From: Isoetes taiwanensis
Taxonomy: Eukaryota; Streptophyta; Lycopodiopsida; Isoetales; Isoetaceae
DNA: 64,000 nucleotides
Direction: 5' to 3'
NCBI GenBank assembly: GCA_021234155.1
Contig: JAJEKV010000005.1
Coordinates: 8,484,216 to 8,548,215, forward strand
The translations under genes and the position numbers were made by a program. Under the pieces are notes generated by a model that was given only the letters and a program-made list of their open reading frames with translations, searched no databases and was not told the DNA's origin. Positions 36,719 to 47,619 of the stretch are shown piece by piece. How positions within the stretch are numbered: the stretch's first letter is position 1; each line of letters begins with the position of its first letter.

Positions 36719-37825
36719 TTTTTTTTTTTTTTTTTTTTTGAGAGAACGAAATTTTTGTATTTATATATAAGGAAAGTACAATGCTTCAGCACAATAAGGG
36801 AATTACTACAGGAATACTCAACATCTTCATTCTCTTATGTGTAGAAACTTATTTACTGCTCTGCTCTGATAGCTGATAATAAACATTAGGCATAAAAAAT
36901 CTCTCCACATCGAAACCAAGGTTTACCAGATGATCCAAAGAGCAACAGTCTTCCAAAATGAATCTTGCTTCGAACAACACACTGATAACCTGAATCACTG
37001 AAGATATACAGAAGTTGCATAACTCCTAGTCTATATGACAGCATCCAAGTAGAATAAATCAGGCATATCAGTACCTGATGAAGCATTGCGCTCAAACATG
37101 GCAGTATTTGAGCAAAGATATTTTGGCATCAGTACCAAAATATCACTCAATTTTCAGTAATTGAGTGGCATTCTCAAGCATAATAGTACTTGAAAATGTA
37201 ACCAAGATGCTTCAAAGATAGTGCTCAAGCTTCAGTGCTAGAGCATCCAGTCTATATCGAATGCTGTCATACATCCTATTGTCTCTACTGCTTCAGCATA
37301 AGATTACTAATTCAAGACTCACCTGTATATTTCCTCTAACAAGAATCTTTCTGATCATCACTTGTAAAAGCTGGATCTTTCTGCTAGTAAGAAAGAGTGG
37401 AAAGAGATAGGCCATAGATGGATCGCATTTTCAAAAATCAGATTATAATATCCCCTGTAGATGGAATAACAGAAACTTCTCTACCTGATCTTGCAGATTT
37501 CGTCTTCACCTTATAGGTCGGCATCCATTCTGGATCTACCATTTCGGTGGGTCTAAATCCAAAGAAGTAGCCATAGTGCAAAAGCACCAAAGATAAAAAC
37601 CACGTTAGTGGATACCTTAGCAAGATTTGCCGCCGAAAAGAAGAATCGTTATAACATCCATCAGATCTTGTGTTCAAATTCTGAAAAGTGTAACCAGCAT
37701 GCCCTGCTAGCATCAGATCCTAATTGATTTTCCTCAAGGAGTTCCGCTGTGATGGCCTAGGCAAGAAAGCAGGGCGGCCGCTGCCCTAGCCCGCCAAGAA
37801 CAGCGCCTGCGCCAACGGCATGTTT
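36719..37825 (-). pseudogene. Retroposed mRNA copy (processed pseudogene) with 15-bp target duplication
   Basis: A run of about 23 T (a minus-strand poly(A) tail) begins at 36717. The insert is flanked by perfect 15-bp copies of AAATAGCCACACATT (36704-36718 and 37826-37840). This is the signature of LINE-driven retroposition. On the minus strand the copy starts with a GC-rich 5' end (ATGCCGTTGGCGCAGG, soon followed by a stop). It contains a 91-residue frame at 37438-37713 with FFGFRPTEMVDPEWMPTYKV, then SARSGREVSVIPSTGDIII. I do not recognise the parent gene with confidence. A resemblance to organellar uL24 C termini is too weak to rely on. Confidence 0.85.
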
Positions 37826-38160
37826 AAATAGCCACACATTAGCCACAATGCTAGTGCTGCTCGAGCCACTAGGTCCCTTCCAAACAAGAGCCTGCCATAA
37901 ACAAAAGCCACACATTCGCCACAATGCCAATGGTGCTCACATCACAAGCCTGCCATAAACCAGAGCCACACATTAGCTACAATGCTAATGCTGCTCGAAT
38001 CCACAAGGCTTCACCAAGCATAACATGCACCACAACATGAGAGCCACACATTAGCCACCATGCTAATGCTGCCCAACTCAGAGCCACCATGCCACAAAGA
38101 GCCACACATTAGCCATCATGCTAATGCTTTGCGAGCCACAATGCTCCTCTACAACTACAC
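37826..38160. repeat. Tandem repeat: GCCACACATTAGCCACAATG
   Basis: About seven imperfect units of GCCACACATTAGCC, then ACAATGCTAATGCTGCTCGA, occur within Helentron-like unit 1. One unit served as the target of the retroposed mRNA. Confidence 0.85.
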
Positions 38161-38411
38161 AGACAATGAGAAATCCAACAAGAGTACGTGATTAATGGAA
38201 ACAAATGTCGAGAAGGTACAAAGGTCTATCCCAACACTCGTGCAAACTCACGTAAATAGCGGGTGGGGTGGGTGGGTGGGCGGGTTGATGAGAAGGATAG
38301 TATACTGGCAAAGCAAAAGGAGATGCGTATGAGCTGATGAGAAGGAAAGCGAAAGAATGGGTATAAAAAGGATGAGGGAAAAATGTAACTGTCTCAACTA
38401 ACTATGGCAAT

Positions 38412-38472
38412 GGTTTTGAGAATTACACTTATCTTCTTATCGTGATACGAAGATAAGTTCAATTCTCAAAAC
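38412..38472. repeat. 25-bp-arm inverted repeat at the junction of the two Helentron-like units
   Basis: GGTTTTGAGAATTACAC and TTATCTTC pair with GAAGATAAG and AATTCTCAAAACC across a 12-base loop (TTATCGTGATAC). It is formed by the end of one unit abutting the start of the next. Confidence 0.85.
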
Positions 38473-41400
38473 CAGCAAGCTAACTAAGAGAGACAAGAAG
38501 AAGAGAGAAAACACAACTGAAAGAAAGCCACATCTGGGCATCTCCACTAAAAAACCACAACATGGTAACAATGCTGAAAAACAGAGGCAGCAGAGTCAAG
38601 GGCTAATTGGAGGGCAGAGGAAGCCAATAGGTTACCAAAGTAGCTCCTTCTCTTCTTATTGAATGGGTACCAAAGGCACTTGCAACTTCACCCAGAAAGC
38701 AATGTTAAGACCAAGACCTTAGAGTGAAATATGAAACAGGCCTTCTCAAAAACAACCACAACGTGTGACACAAAATGCAACTAATCAAATGGCCACTAAT
38801 CGCACTTCCCACTTTGCATAATTTTCCAAATCCAACAGTCTCTTCAAAAGGCCATAAGGGCAATATGGAACCATAGAGGCGAGCAAATAGAGACCCGAGC
38901 ACCAACACCCAACTGGTATGTCTTTGAAGGATGGATAAAAAGAAAGGGGCTAGCGTGGGTATCCAACATCAAAGCTCATTCCAAAGCAATGATAATAACT
39001 CCTTACTGTGCAGGAAAGTGACAAAGGCAATAACAATAGTTGTAAATCTCATTACATAATGAATAAAAGAGAATTTGTCGGACAAGCCAATTGTTCAAAA
39101 GACTTGCGGATTATATGAGGAAGGATGGGCTGTTCCTTTCTAAGAAACAGGTGGATAATCTCTTTGCCACATCTTGAGCAAGGCCAACAAGGGATGATCT
39201 ATAGGTTTGAGTAACTGGCAAGAAGGTGGTGACAAGCAACAAAAGCAATGGTGTCGTAGGATCCGGCTAGTGAATTAGAAAAGGAAGTCAGTAACAAAGC
39301 AAGAACAAAAATTAGAGGACTCTCGGTAGATAGGAAAACTAGGTTCTTTGACTCGCACCAATTCTTGAAAAGGTTCTAACAATTTGGAATGAGTAGGGTG
39401 CAAAAGACACACTTTGCAAAGCAAGCAAGGCTTCCTGTTCAAATACAAATACGATAACTATCCCACTTTCATGTAATAATCTCGAAAATGTTCCCAACTC
39501 TCACCGTGTACATTACATGTGCTCCTAACATTAGTTCTCCACCATGTACGTGTACTTCCAATGCTGCACAAGCTCCAAACTTCCAATTAGTGATATCCAA
39601 GAATAACACTTAAATTTTGTAACCTTCCAATTAGTGATGTCCAAAAAAAACACTTACAATTAGTAACTGTAATACCCTGAGATATCGCAAAGAAAACCAA
39701 AAAAATCACAATCAACAAAAGGTAAAGGTTCTAAAATATAGAGTAGAACTAGTTCTAATTCCAGTTGGATGCAAAATAGGCCTCGATAGAAGACTAAAGT
39801 AGAAGAAAGAGGTGATGAAAAGAGATATTGTAGAAACAATGTTAGTTGCTCTAAGCGGGTTGATTTACACTGTGGGTGTATTGAATCCTATGAGATCCAC
39901 TTTCTGCATGCATCGCTTGTGTGATCTGGATCTATTCTTACAATCTGCATGAACCCTTACGAGTAGAAGATTTATTTGAAAGGCTAAGCAAGAAAGTAAA
40001 TAAAGCCAACGAGAAAGGTGCTTACATGTCCCTCATGAGTAGAAGATTTAATTGAAAGGCTAGGCAAGAAGGTAAGCGGATGATAGAGACAAGTAGAATT
40101 AATTTACAAATGATATGTACACCATATAGGCTATATATATCATAGGCCTTCCATAACACCGTGAATATTCATTGGTCTTCCGTATCAACAAGAATGATCT
40201 AACCCAAAGTCTTTTATTAAGGGGATTGAACCCTCTGCAACCACGGAATAAAAGATAACGGTATTAAAGGCACTATTGAAACTTGATGATAAACAAGAAG
40301 AGAAAAAGAAAAAGACAATGGAATTTATGCACATAATTAAGCAATTGTTATCGAGGATCACTTTATTCATCTTATCTTATCTTATCTTTATGATATTACG
40401 CTAGAGGAAAATATTAACATCTTACCAGATCCAAGGTCCTTATCATTCTTGTAATTGGATGCCTTATGCTCAGATAAAACCTCCTAAATATCAGAGTTCC
40501 AATGGAAAACTATACAACTCACAAAATACATGCACACAAGCAAACCATATACATGTGCAACAAACATGATTTATTTGTTGACTTAGAACAAACAAGCCAT
40601 AACAAGCCATGCCACTTAAATCAAGATGAAAAGAACTTATCTGGAAACCGTTCCTGTGCTTGACATATAGAGCTAGACATCGTGTGCTGACAATTGCACC
40701 TGCCTCCCAAAAGGATCATCTCAAAAGGATCATCTCAAAAGAATTGTTGTGAAATGCCTTGAACTTCTCCAACAAGGTAATAAATTCGGCAGCACAAACA
40801 AATCTCTAGATAAGAACAGGTGTTGATGCCGCCATACTGGTTCCACGACTCAAGCCTTTTCTTCATTCTTGTTAACATATCTTTCTAGTTCCATACATCC
40901 AAGCTTGAGCTGCCACTCTCTCAGTTCAAAACTACAACTATAACCTGAAAATTATCCTCCAAATTCATTGCCTTTCTGAAGTGTTTCTCTAATTTCTCTG
41001 TTGCCAAATCGACTTCAAGATTCCAAGTAATAGAATCCTTGCGATGCTAGAAGCATCTGGACTTGACATCGTTAGGATTGCGTATAATAGGATCCGCTGT
41101 GCTTTCTGGAAGCTGCAACAACTTAAACACATATTCCTTTGCTTCTTCTAGTTTATGCTGACCCAAGCATGATTGAAGTAATGGAAGTGAAACAAACATT
41201 CAGAGCAAAGAAATAGAAGAGTCCGCAAAGCTATTGGTCTGCGCTCCTGGAGTCACTGCCGGACTGAGAAATAACCCAAAGTTACCTGTGCAGAAGAAAT
41301 TCGTAACAGCAAAAATAAAGGAGCCTTCAGAAGAAAGCCGCTGGCCTACACTCCATCCGAATGGACAATCATGTGTTCGGTGCCCTGGCTGGAAGCACCT

Positions 41401-42283
41401 GAAGCATAACTTTTTCTCAATGCATTCCTGTCTCTTTTCCTTCGGCAAACTGTCTAGGAGACGCTTAAGAGCACTGCCCCCTGATGCATTCTGTGGCTTA
41501 CGGTCCCCAAAAGCTTTGTTCTGACCCTTACCTTGATGCTGACTCCCTGATGGTGTAGCTGCTGATTGCTTACCCTGATATTGGCTTAAAGCTGGGAAAT
41601 CCGAGAGAGCAAGACGACCTAGCAGACTAGCTGTCAAAATGAACGCTGGGTTGCTTGTACATCAAGAAAACCACGGAACAGAAAGCCAAGAAACCTCTAT
41701 TGCAGAAAGCCAATATTGAAACTCTATTACAGAAAGCCAATATTCAACCTCTATTGAATGTCGATCCACGCTGAAATCCGGCCTGTTTAAGAGAGAAGGG
41801 CTGGGAAAAATCCACAGAAGAAGAAGCTAACAGGGTCACGCTAAGGTTCCTCTAAGGTCTTCTGTGCAAAAGCTGAAATAGATTCTTGACCATGCATAAC
41901 AAAATACTGATCACCAACAGCCGAAATGCCAAAAACGGCCGATTATCAAACCACAGTCGGATGCCAGAAGCAAATAGAAATCAGATGCCGTGCAAGTAAT
42001 TAGTCCGGAAGAAACCCAGGTCGATTTGGGCGTTCTCAAACGGCCAACAAGGAAACCCTAAAAGAAATAGCAGATATTGAAAGAATAAGCAACGCGAAAA
42101 GCATCAAAGAGAGCCAGACCGGAAACAGCCAGCGGGTTGATGAGAAGGATAGTATACGGCAAAGCAAAAGGAGATGCAGATGAGCTGATGAGAAGGAAAG
42201 CGAAAGAATGGGTATAAAAGGATGAGGGAAAAATGTAACTGTCTGAACTAACTATGGCAATGGTTTTGAGAATTACACATGAC
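38431..42283 (-). mobile_element. Helitron2/Helentron-like unit 2
   Basis: It has the same left end as unit 1 (first ~145 bp nearly identical) and the same right end (42121-42283 matches 38281-38430). The middle, about 38580-42120, is unrelated to unit 1 and includes a gag-like zinc-knuckle frame. No helicase is present, so it would depend on another element. Apart from the gag-like frame, 38580-41199 and 41640-42120 show no recognisable gene. Confidence 0.55.
41200..41637 (-). CDS. Gag-like fragment with CCHC zinc knuckle
   Basis: A 145-residue frame with a Gln/Gly/Ser-rich region, then KEKRQECIEKKLCFRCFQPG and HRTHDC. This is a perfect C-x2-C-x4-H-x4-C zinc knuckle preceded by a basic, charged segment, as at the C-terminal end of retrotransposon Gag proteins (nucleocapsid). 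No protease or reverse transcriptase follows, and no LTR was identified. The knuckle itself is intact. It is probably a captured or truncated retroelement fragment inside Helentron-like unit 2. Confidence 0.6.
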   Translation of the reverse strand: MTASLLGRLALSDFPALSQYQGKQSAATPSGSQHQGKGQNKAFGDRKPQNASGGSALKRLLDSLPKEKRQECIEKKLCFRCFQPGHRTHDCPFGWSVGQRLSSEGSFIFAVTNFFCTGNFGLFLSPAVTPGAQTNSFADSSISLL

Positions 42284-42403
42284 TCAAACACTGTACTTTT
42301 GCATAACAACATGTCAAGCACCACATCATTATATTGAATAAGGGGTTTGCAAAAGTGGCGTGCTTTTGGAACAGACATAATCCCAATTTAAATGAATGAT
42401 GGT

Positions 42404-43975
42404 TTTAGCATCCTAAGGAGCAAATTTCATGCCAATTGTAAGTGTTCTTGCGGTGTTTGTGCGGCAGATGAGAACAATGGCATCTGCTAAGCTCCTTTTA
42501 AAACATTTCAAAATGTTAGTACTATGTGGAGAGCTACGGTCTGTGACAAGGAAGTTACGGCCTGTGACAAGGAAGGTGAAGAGTGGCATAGTTTGGACTG
42601 TGTTAAGGGAGAGTACCAGAGCTGTGGCACTGAAAATATTTAAATCTATCCTAAGGAGAAAGAGTCGCAGAATGAGAACATTGAATGGCAAGTTTACAAG
42701 TACGTGAACGAACCTTCTAAAGCTGGCATTTCAAGGAGGCTGAAGCTTGTTACTGAAAGCGGGAGTCCAGGTTTACATTGTTTGACAAGATGTTTCATCA
42801 CCCTATAAAGTTCACTATTCACAACTTTTCAGCCAAACAATTCAAGAAATCAGTGCAAAATTTGAGGGATGATTATGTTTTGTCAGTAATGGACTTTGCA
42901 GAGAACTATACTTTGCAGCCACTCAGGGAGGTCCAGTCCGAGCATTGGAACAATGATCAGATAATTATTTTGGTGCACATAACCATGATGAAAGTCAACG
43001 GCGAGCTGAAGAAAAACCTGTTCATTTGTATGTTTCCGATGTTATGAAGCATGATGCTTTCTTTGTTCAGGCTGCACTCAAGAAACACCATACTTAGATG
43101 ATGCAAAAAGGTTTCGGCCATATCAAATACCATGTCATGTGGTCTGATGGGTGTGCTGCTCAGTTTAAGTATTCTCAAGCCTTTTATTTGAATGTGGCCC
43201 AATATAACAGGTATCGAATTAGGATGCAGTGGAATTATATTGGCTCAGGCCATGGGAAAGGAGAAGGTGATGGACAGACTGTTTTGGAGAAAAGGTTCCT
43301 TGCAGATGAGCAAAGGAAAAAGAATGGTGTTCCGATTTTGGGTGCCAACTCTGTTTGCAGTTTGCTCAGACAAAAGAAGTGCAAAATGGACAGAGTCATA
43401 TGGGAGGTCATGGCAGAAGATATTAACTGGGACCCTCGTTCAGCATGCGAGACATTGCCTGGTACTCTAGCTATACATTGTGTATTTGCTATTAATCCAG
43501 CTGACCCAACACTTTTCATCTATAGTTCCTTGTCATGTTTTTGTAATTGTTGCTTGAATTTCAGATGGGGAGAATGTGAGAATCTCCAGCATTGTGGTGC
43601 GTAGAAGCTGCATAAACTGGAGCCTAGTTTAATCCAGGTTGATGAACAAGAAGAGCTAGATGGTTTTTATGCAGCTGATAATCAAGAACTATCCAAAGTA
43701 CTCCAAATTGGAGACATTTTTGCATCTTTTGCTGCTCCAGGGAATTATGAAAATGTTCTATACTTCGTTCTCCTATGCGTGAAGGAAATGCATATTCTTC
43801 ACGAAGATGTAATTGGCGACTATGGAAATAGAATGCTTGCTGGTGACAGGGTTATAGCTGGTAATTACTATCAACTGCTGCACGGCACAAACCACAAGTA
43901 TAAGTTGTTGGATGACAAAATAGTATTGGTACCAGCTGAATCTGTAATTGGAGCAAAGTTCATCATGCAGTAGGT
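42404..43975 (+). pseudogene. Dimer transposase, DDE-like part, left copy
   Basis: Coding blocks in order are a Cys-rich start (C-x-C-x2-C) near 42430-42480, CDKE then CGTENI near 42545-42640, and MFDKMFHHPIKFTIHNFSA at 42778. MDFAENYTLQPLREVQSEHW follows at about 42890, then WSDGCAAQFKYSQAFYLNVA (43140), SGHGKGEGDG (43240) and a C-terminal region to MLAGDRVI (about 43850). The Asp of DFAENY, the Asp of SDG and the Asp/Glu of GKGEGDG are candidate catalytic residues. The family is widespread in animal and plant genomes, but I cannot assign it to a named superfamily. Stops (for example TAG at 43096) and frameshifts break it. A 168-residue open stretch remains at 43098-43604. Confidence 0.78.
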
Positions 43976-44154
43976 CAAGCATAAGTTGAAGGGGGTGCGT
44001 ACAGCATACATGATCACATGAGAGGTGCATGACATGCTTATATCAAGCCTACTTGAGATTGTTGAGTGCATATAACTAAGTTCTGTACAAAGGAACTTTC
44101 ATATTTGCCATCATCTTCTGTTAAGTTCAGAAAACTAGTCGATTGCTGCAAGTT

Positions 44155-44430
44155 TTTTCTTAGTTACTTATTTTTTAGTCTGAAGTACATTTATATACTT
44201 CAATTTCAGTATCATACAATATCTTCTGTTTCCATGCGCAATGTAAATCAGAAAGTATAAAATATTCATCAATTGTTGCATCAAGAAGTTAAACTATTAT
44301 GTGAACTTGTTCTGTTATAAAGGATATCAATAGCTTTTCTTTTGGTTCATGAAACAAAGCAGAAAGTGCAACATGTAGATCGATGTATGGAGACAAAAAC
44401 TCTTGTATTAGATATCCCAACAAGATATAC
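44155..44430. other. Spacer at the centre of the inverted dimer
   Basis: 276 bp with no arm-to-arm homology. The arms end at GATTGCTGCAAGTT on the left (44154) and its complement on the right (44431). If transcribed, this would be the loop of a long RNA hairpin. Confidence 0.85.
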
Positions 44431-44611
44431 AACTTGCAGCAATCGACTAGTTTTCTGAACTTAACAGAAGATGATGGCAAATATGAAAGTTCCTTTGTAC
44501 AGAACTTAGTCATATGCACTCAACAATCTCAAGTAGGCTTGATATAAGCATGTCATGCACCTCTCATGTGATCATGTATGCTGTACGCGCCCCCTTCAAC
44601 TTATGTTTGAC

Positions 44612-45804
44612 CTACTGCATGGTGAACTTTGCTCCAATTACAGATTCAGTTGGTACCAATACTATTTTGTCATCCAATAACTTGTACTTGTGGTTTGTGC
44701 CGTGCAGCAGTTGATAGTAATGACCAGCTATAACCCTGTCACCAGCAAGCATTCTATTTCCATAGTCACCAATTACATCTTCCTGAAGAATATGCATCTC
44801 CTTCACGCATAGGAGAACGAAGTATGGAACATTTTCATAATTCCCTGGAGCAGCAAAAGATGCAAAAATGTCTCCAATTTGGAGTACTTTGGATAGTTCT
44901 TGCTCATCAGCTGCATAAAAACCATTTAGCTCTTCTTGTTCGTCAACCTGGACCAAACTAGGCTCCAGTTTATACAGCTTCCATGCACTACAATACTGGA
45001 GATTCTCACATTCTCCCCATCTGAAATTCAAGCAACCATTGCAAAAACATGACAAGGAACTATAAGTAATGGGTCAGCTGGATTAATAGCAGACACACAA
45101 TGTATAGATAGAGTACCAGGCAATGTCTCGCATGCTGAACGAGGGTCCCTGTTAATGTCTTCTGCCATGACCTCCCATATGACTCTGTCCATTTTGCACG
45201 TCTTTTGTCTGAGCAAACTGCAAGCAGAGTGGGCAACCAAAATTGGAACCCTTCTCTTTCCTTTGCTCATCTGCAAGGAACCTTTTCTCCAAAGCAGCCT
45301 ACCCATCATGTTCTCCTTTCCCATGGTCTGAGCCAAAATAATTCCACTGCATCCTAATTCTATATCTGTTACAATACTGAGCCACATTCAAATAGAAGTC
45401 TCGAGAACACTTAAACTGAGCAATACACCCATCAGACCACATGACATGGTATTTGATGTGGCCAAAACCTTTTTGCATCATCCAAGTATGGTGTTTCTTG
45501 AGTGCAGCCTGAGGAAAGAAAGCATCATGCTTTATAACGTCAGAAACATACAAACGAACAATTTTCTTCATCTCGCCATTGACTTTCATCATAGTTATGT
45601 GCACCAAAATAGTTATCTGGTCATTGTCTCGGACTGAACCTCCCTGAGTGGCTGCAAAGTATAGTTCTCTGCAAAGTCCATTACTGACAAAACAGAATCA
45701 TCCCTCAAATTTTGCACTGATTTCTTGAATTGTTTACTCCGCCAACTTGCTGAAAAGTTGTGAATAGTGAACTTTATAATGTGATGAGACATCTTGTCAA
45801 ACAA
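44612..45804 (-). pseudogene. Dimer transposase, DDE-like and C-terminal parts, right copy
   Basis: It matches the left copy block for block: FTIHNFSASWRSKQFKKSV, MDFAENYTLQPLREVQSE, VMWSDGCIAQFKCSRDFYL, SDHGKGEHDG, then a 147-residue open C-terminal frame at 44612-45055 with YVFADEQ-like acidic sequence and GDIFASFAAPGNYENVPYF. The left copy lacks the four residues SWRS present here. Frameshifts occur near 45620 and 45300, so neither copy encodes an intact protein. Confidence 0.78.
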
Positions 45805-46429
45805 TGTAAACCTGGACTCCCGCTTTCAGTAACAAGCTTCAGCCTCCTTGAAGTGCCAGCTTTGGAACGTTCGTTCACGTACTTGTAAACTTGCCATTCA
45901 ATGTTCTCATTCTGCGACTCTTTCTCCTTAGGATAGATTTAAATATTTTCAGTGCCACAGCTCTGGCACTCTCCCTTAACACAGTCCAAACTATGTCATT
46001 CTTCACCTTCCTTGTCACAGACTGTAGCTCTCCACATAGTGCTAACATTTTGAAATGTTTTAGAAGGAGCTTGGCAGACGTCATTGCTCTCATCTGCCAC
46101 ACAAACACCGCAAGAACACGTACAATTTGCATGAAATTTGCTCCTTAGAATGCTAAATACTTTCCTGTATTACTCCGCTTATTCATGCTTTACACAACAA
46201 CATGTGTTCCTCTCTTTCAACCTTCTCACACACGTAGGCTTAGGCAGCTCGAACATTCAGCCACTAATCTTCACTTCAGGATGTTCATCTCTGAACATCT
46301 CATATAATTCACTCTGCAAGGAAAAAAGCAGCATGTGTAAAAAACATAAATTAAAACTACTTATAAATTCAAAGATGTTGCAGACATTGCATTAGTTTTG
46401 TGGTAGTCAGGCCATGATTTGATATACAT

Positions 46430-46830
46430 TCAACTACTATAGCACAACATCGTACATAATATGTACATGATATGTATAAATATGTAGAAAATGTACTCAA
46501 ACGCATTCCAGATGTACATACAAAAGTCAATATGTAATCAGGTCACACACAGTGTTACTGTGTTACAGATGTATGTATTCAATATGTTTCTTATGGAGGG
46601 AAGTACACTTAAATACTTTTATGTATTACCCTATGTTTCAACAGTATCTTGAGTTCAAGAAGGCTTAGAATGTACTAGAATGTACTTGGGAACTACATAA
46701 ACCGAGACTATAGAAACACAGCCTGTCTTTCAACACATTTTTTAATTAGAAGTACATTCAAATACTTTTCCTGTTAAACACTACTCAGTCAATGCCTCTA
46801 AGTATAAAAATATGATTATTGTAGTTGGAT
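46430..46830. repeat. ATGTAC-rich stretch
   Basis: TATGTACATG, AATGTACTC, AGATGTACAT and AAGTACA motifs recur at irregular spacing in what looks like an intron of the right transposon copy. It resembles the repeat at 2380-2560. Confidence 0.5.
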
Positions 46831-47433
46831 GTACTTCAATGCATATACATCCCTTGCATGTAATGCAACAAAAAGAATTAAAAGGCTTAAAACTGATCTG
46901 GGGCGTGTCCAGAAACTGTATTGGAAGTGTCCTTTTCTTTTGATATCCCCGTACTTTGGAGAAGTTTTGGTGTGGGTTAACCGAAAATGATTTACCAAGT
47001 GTTTGCTTGATTCCAGAAGCATGTCTAACCTGAGTTGTCTTTCTGCCAGTGCCCACATGTTAGCACCTGATAATGACATCTGCTTTCTTCTAATTGCAAC
47101 TTTAGGTTGCTTGCTTGCACTTGAAAAAATCTGGAGGCTACTCCTTTTTGCTTGAGTTTTCCATTCTCACTAACAATCATTGATAACAAGGAATGCTTAG
47201 CTACTAATTTATCATTGCTATTTACTTGTTTCACTTCCTGCAGCCCTTCCGGATATTTTGTAGCATGGTATCTTTCACAATGGCTTGCGGTGGATTTCCA
47301 ATGGCAGGTTCAAAAAAGAAGTGCAGCCTTTCATCCCGAGCAGTTTTAACCACTCCTTTGCACAGGACGTAAATCTTGAACCTGATCATATATAAATCTA
47401 ACAATTTTATCAATCTTACGCTTCATTTCTTTG

Positions 47434-47619
47434 TCACATTCCCCATATTGCAATCTTCTTGCGCCAATGGTTCTTGCGTGGTTTAAGTTTAGTCGGGGGA
47501 ATTCTAGCAAGGCGAAAAATCTTGGAGCTGGACGAAGTTTTAGCCAGAAAGTGGAAAATTCTCCTAACGTACCGGCGTTTCTTGGAGTGGTAGAACGGTG
47601 GGAATGAAATCTGATTCAT
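47434..47619 (-). pseudogene. N-terminal basic exon of the dimer transposase
   Basis: An ATG-started frame beginning MNQISFPPFYHSKKRRYVRR and rich in Lys/Arg. The left copy has the same DNA at 30099-30290, starting at an equivalent ATG but with frame-breaking changes. Its position just inside the terminal repeat makes it the likely start of the transposase gene. Confidence 0.6.

Larger units (their letters stand above)
35992..38430 (-). mobile_element. Helitron2/Helentron-like unit 1
   Basis: It shares its left boundary with unit 2: a hairpin CTTATCTTC, then GAAGATAAG, then AATTCTCAAAACC. It shares its right boundary (GGTTTTGAGAATTACAC, at 38430) with the end of unit 2. Read on the minus strand the 5' end GTGTAATTCTCAAAACC is repeated in inverted form just inside the 3' end, and the 3' terminus is a hairpin. 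This asymmetric-inverted-repeat plus terminal-hairpin layout is known for Helitron2/Helentron elements, as are internal tandem repeats and head-to-tail arrays. No Rep/helicase gene is present. It contains a retroposed mRNA. Confidence 0.6.
34332..42403. mobile_element. 8.07-kb composite insertion with short inverted ends
   Basis: It interrupts the left transposon copy at a point that is continuous in the right copy. The left end (AACTATCATTCATTTA) and the reverse complement of the right end (ACCATCATTCATTTA) share ATCATTCATTTA, with weaker similarity beyond. TTTAG flanks both sides (34327-34331 and 42404-42408), consistent with a 5-bp target duplication. No transposase was found inside. The contents are 1.65 kb of unassigned sequence, two Helentron-like units, a retroposed mRNA and a gag-like frame. 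The superfamily is unresolved. Confidence 0.6.
29935..44154 (+). mobile_element. Inverted-dimer transposon, left copy (three segments)
   Basis: Segments on the plus strand are 29935-30338 (terminal repeat and start of coding), 34094-34331 (middle exon) and 42404-44154 (main coding part and tail). They match the right copy in order and in opposite orientation. The terminus GGGTAAAAGAATGCTAG and the next ~350 bases match the reverse complement of 47420-47775. The copy is interrupted by a Harbinger element after a TTA at 30338 and by an 8.07-kb insertion flanked by TTTAG. About 1 kb between 30338 and 34094 has no counterpart and was lost or replaced. Confidence 0.88.

Noticed and set aside
37438-37713. 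Organellar ribosomal protein uL24 identity for the retroposed frame
   Set aside because: Only a loose resemblance over the last ~30 residues and no KOW motif, so no name is assigned.
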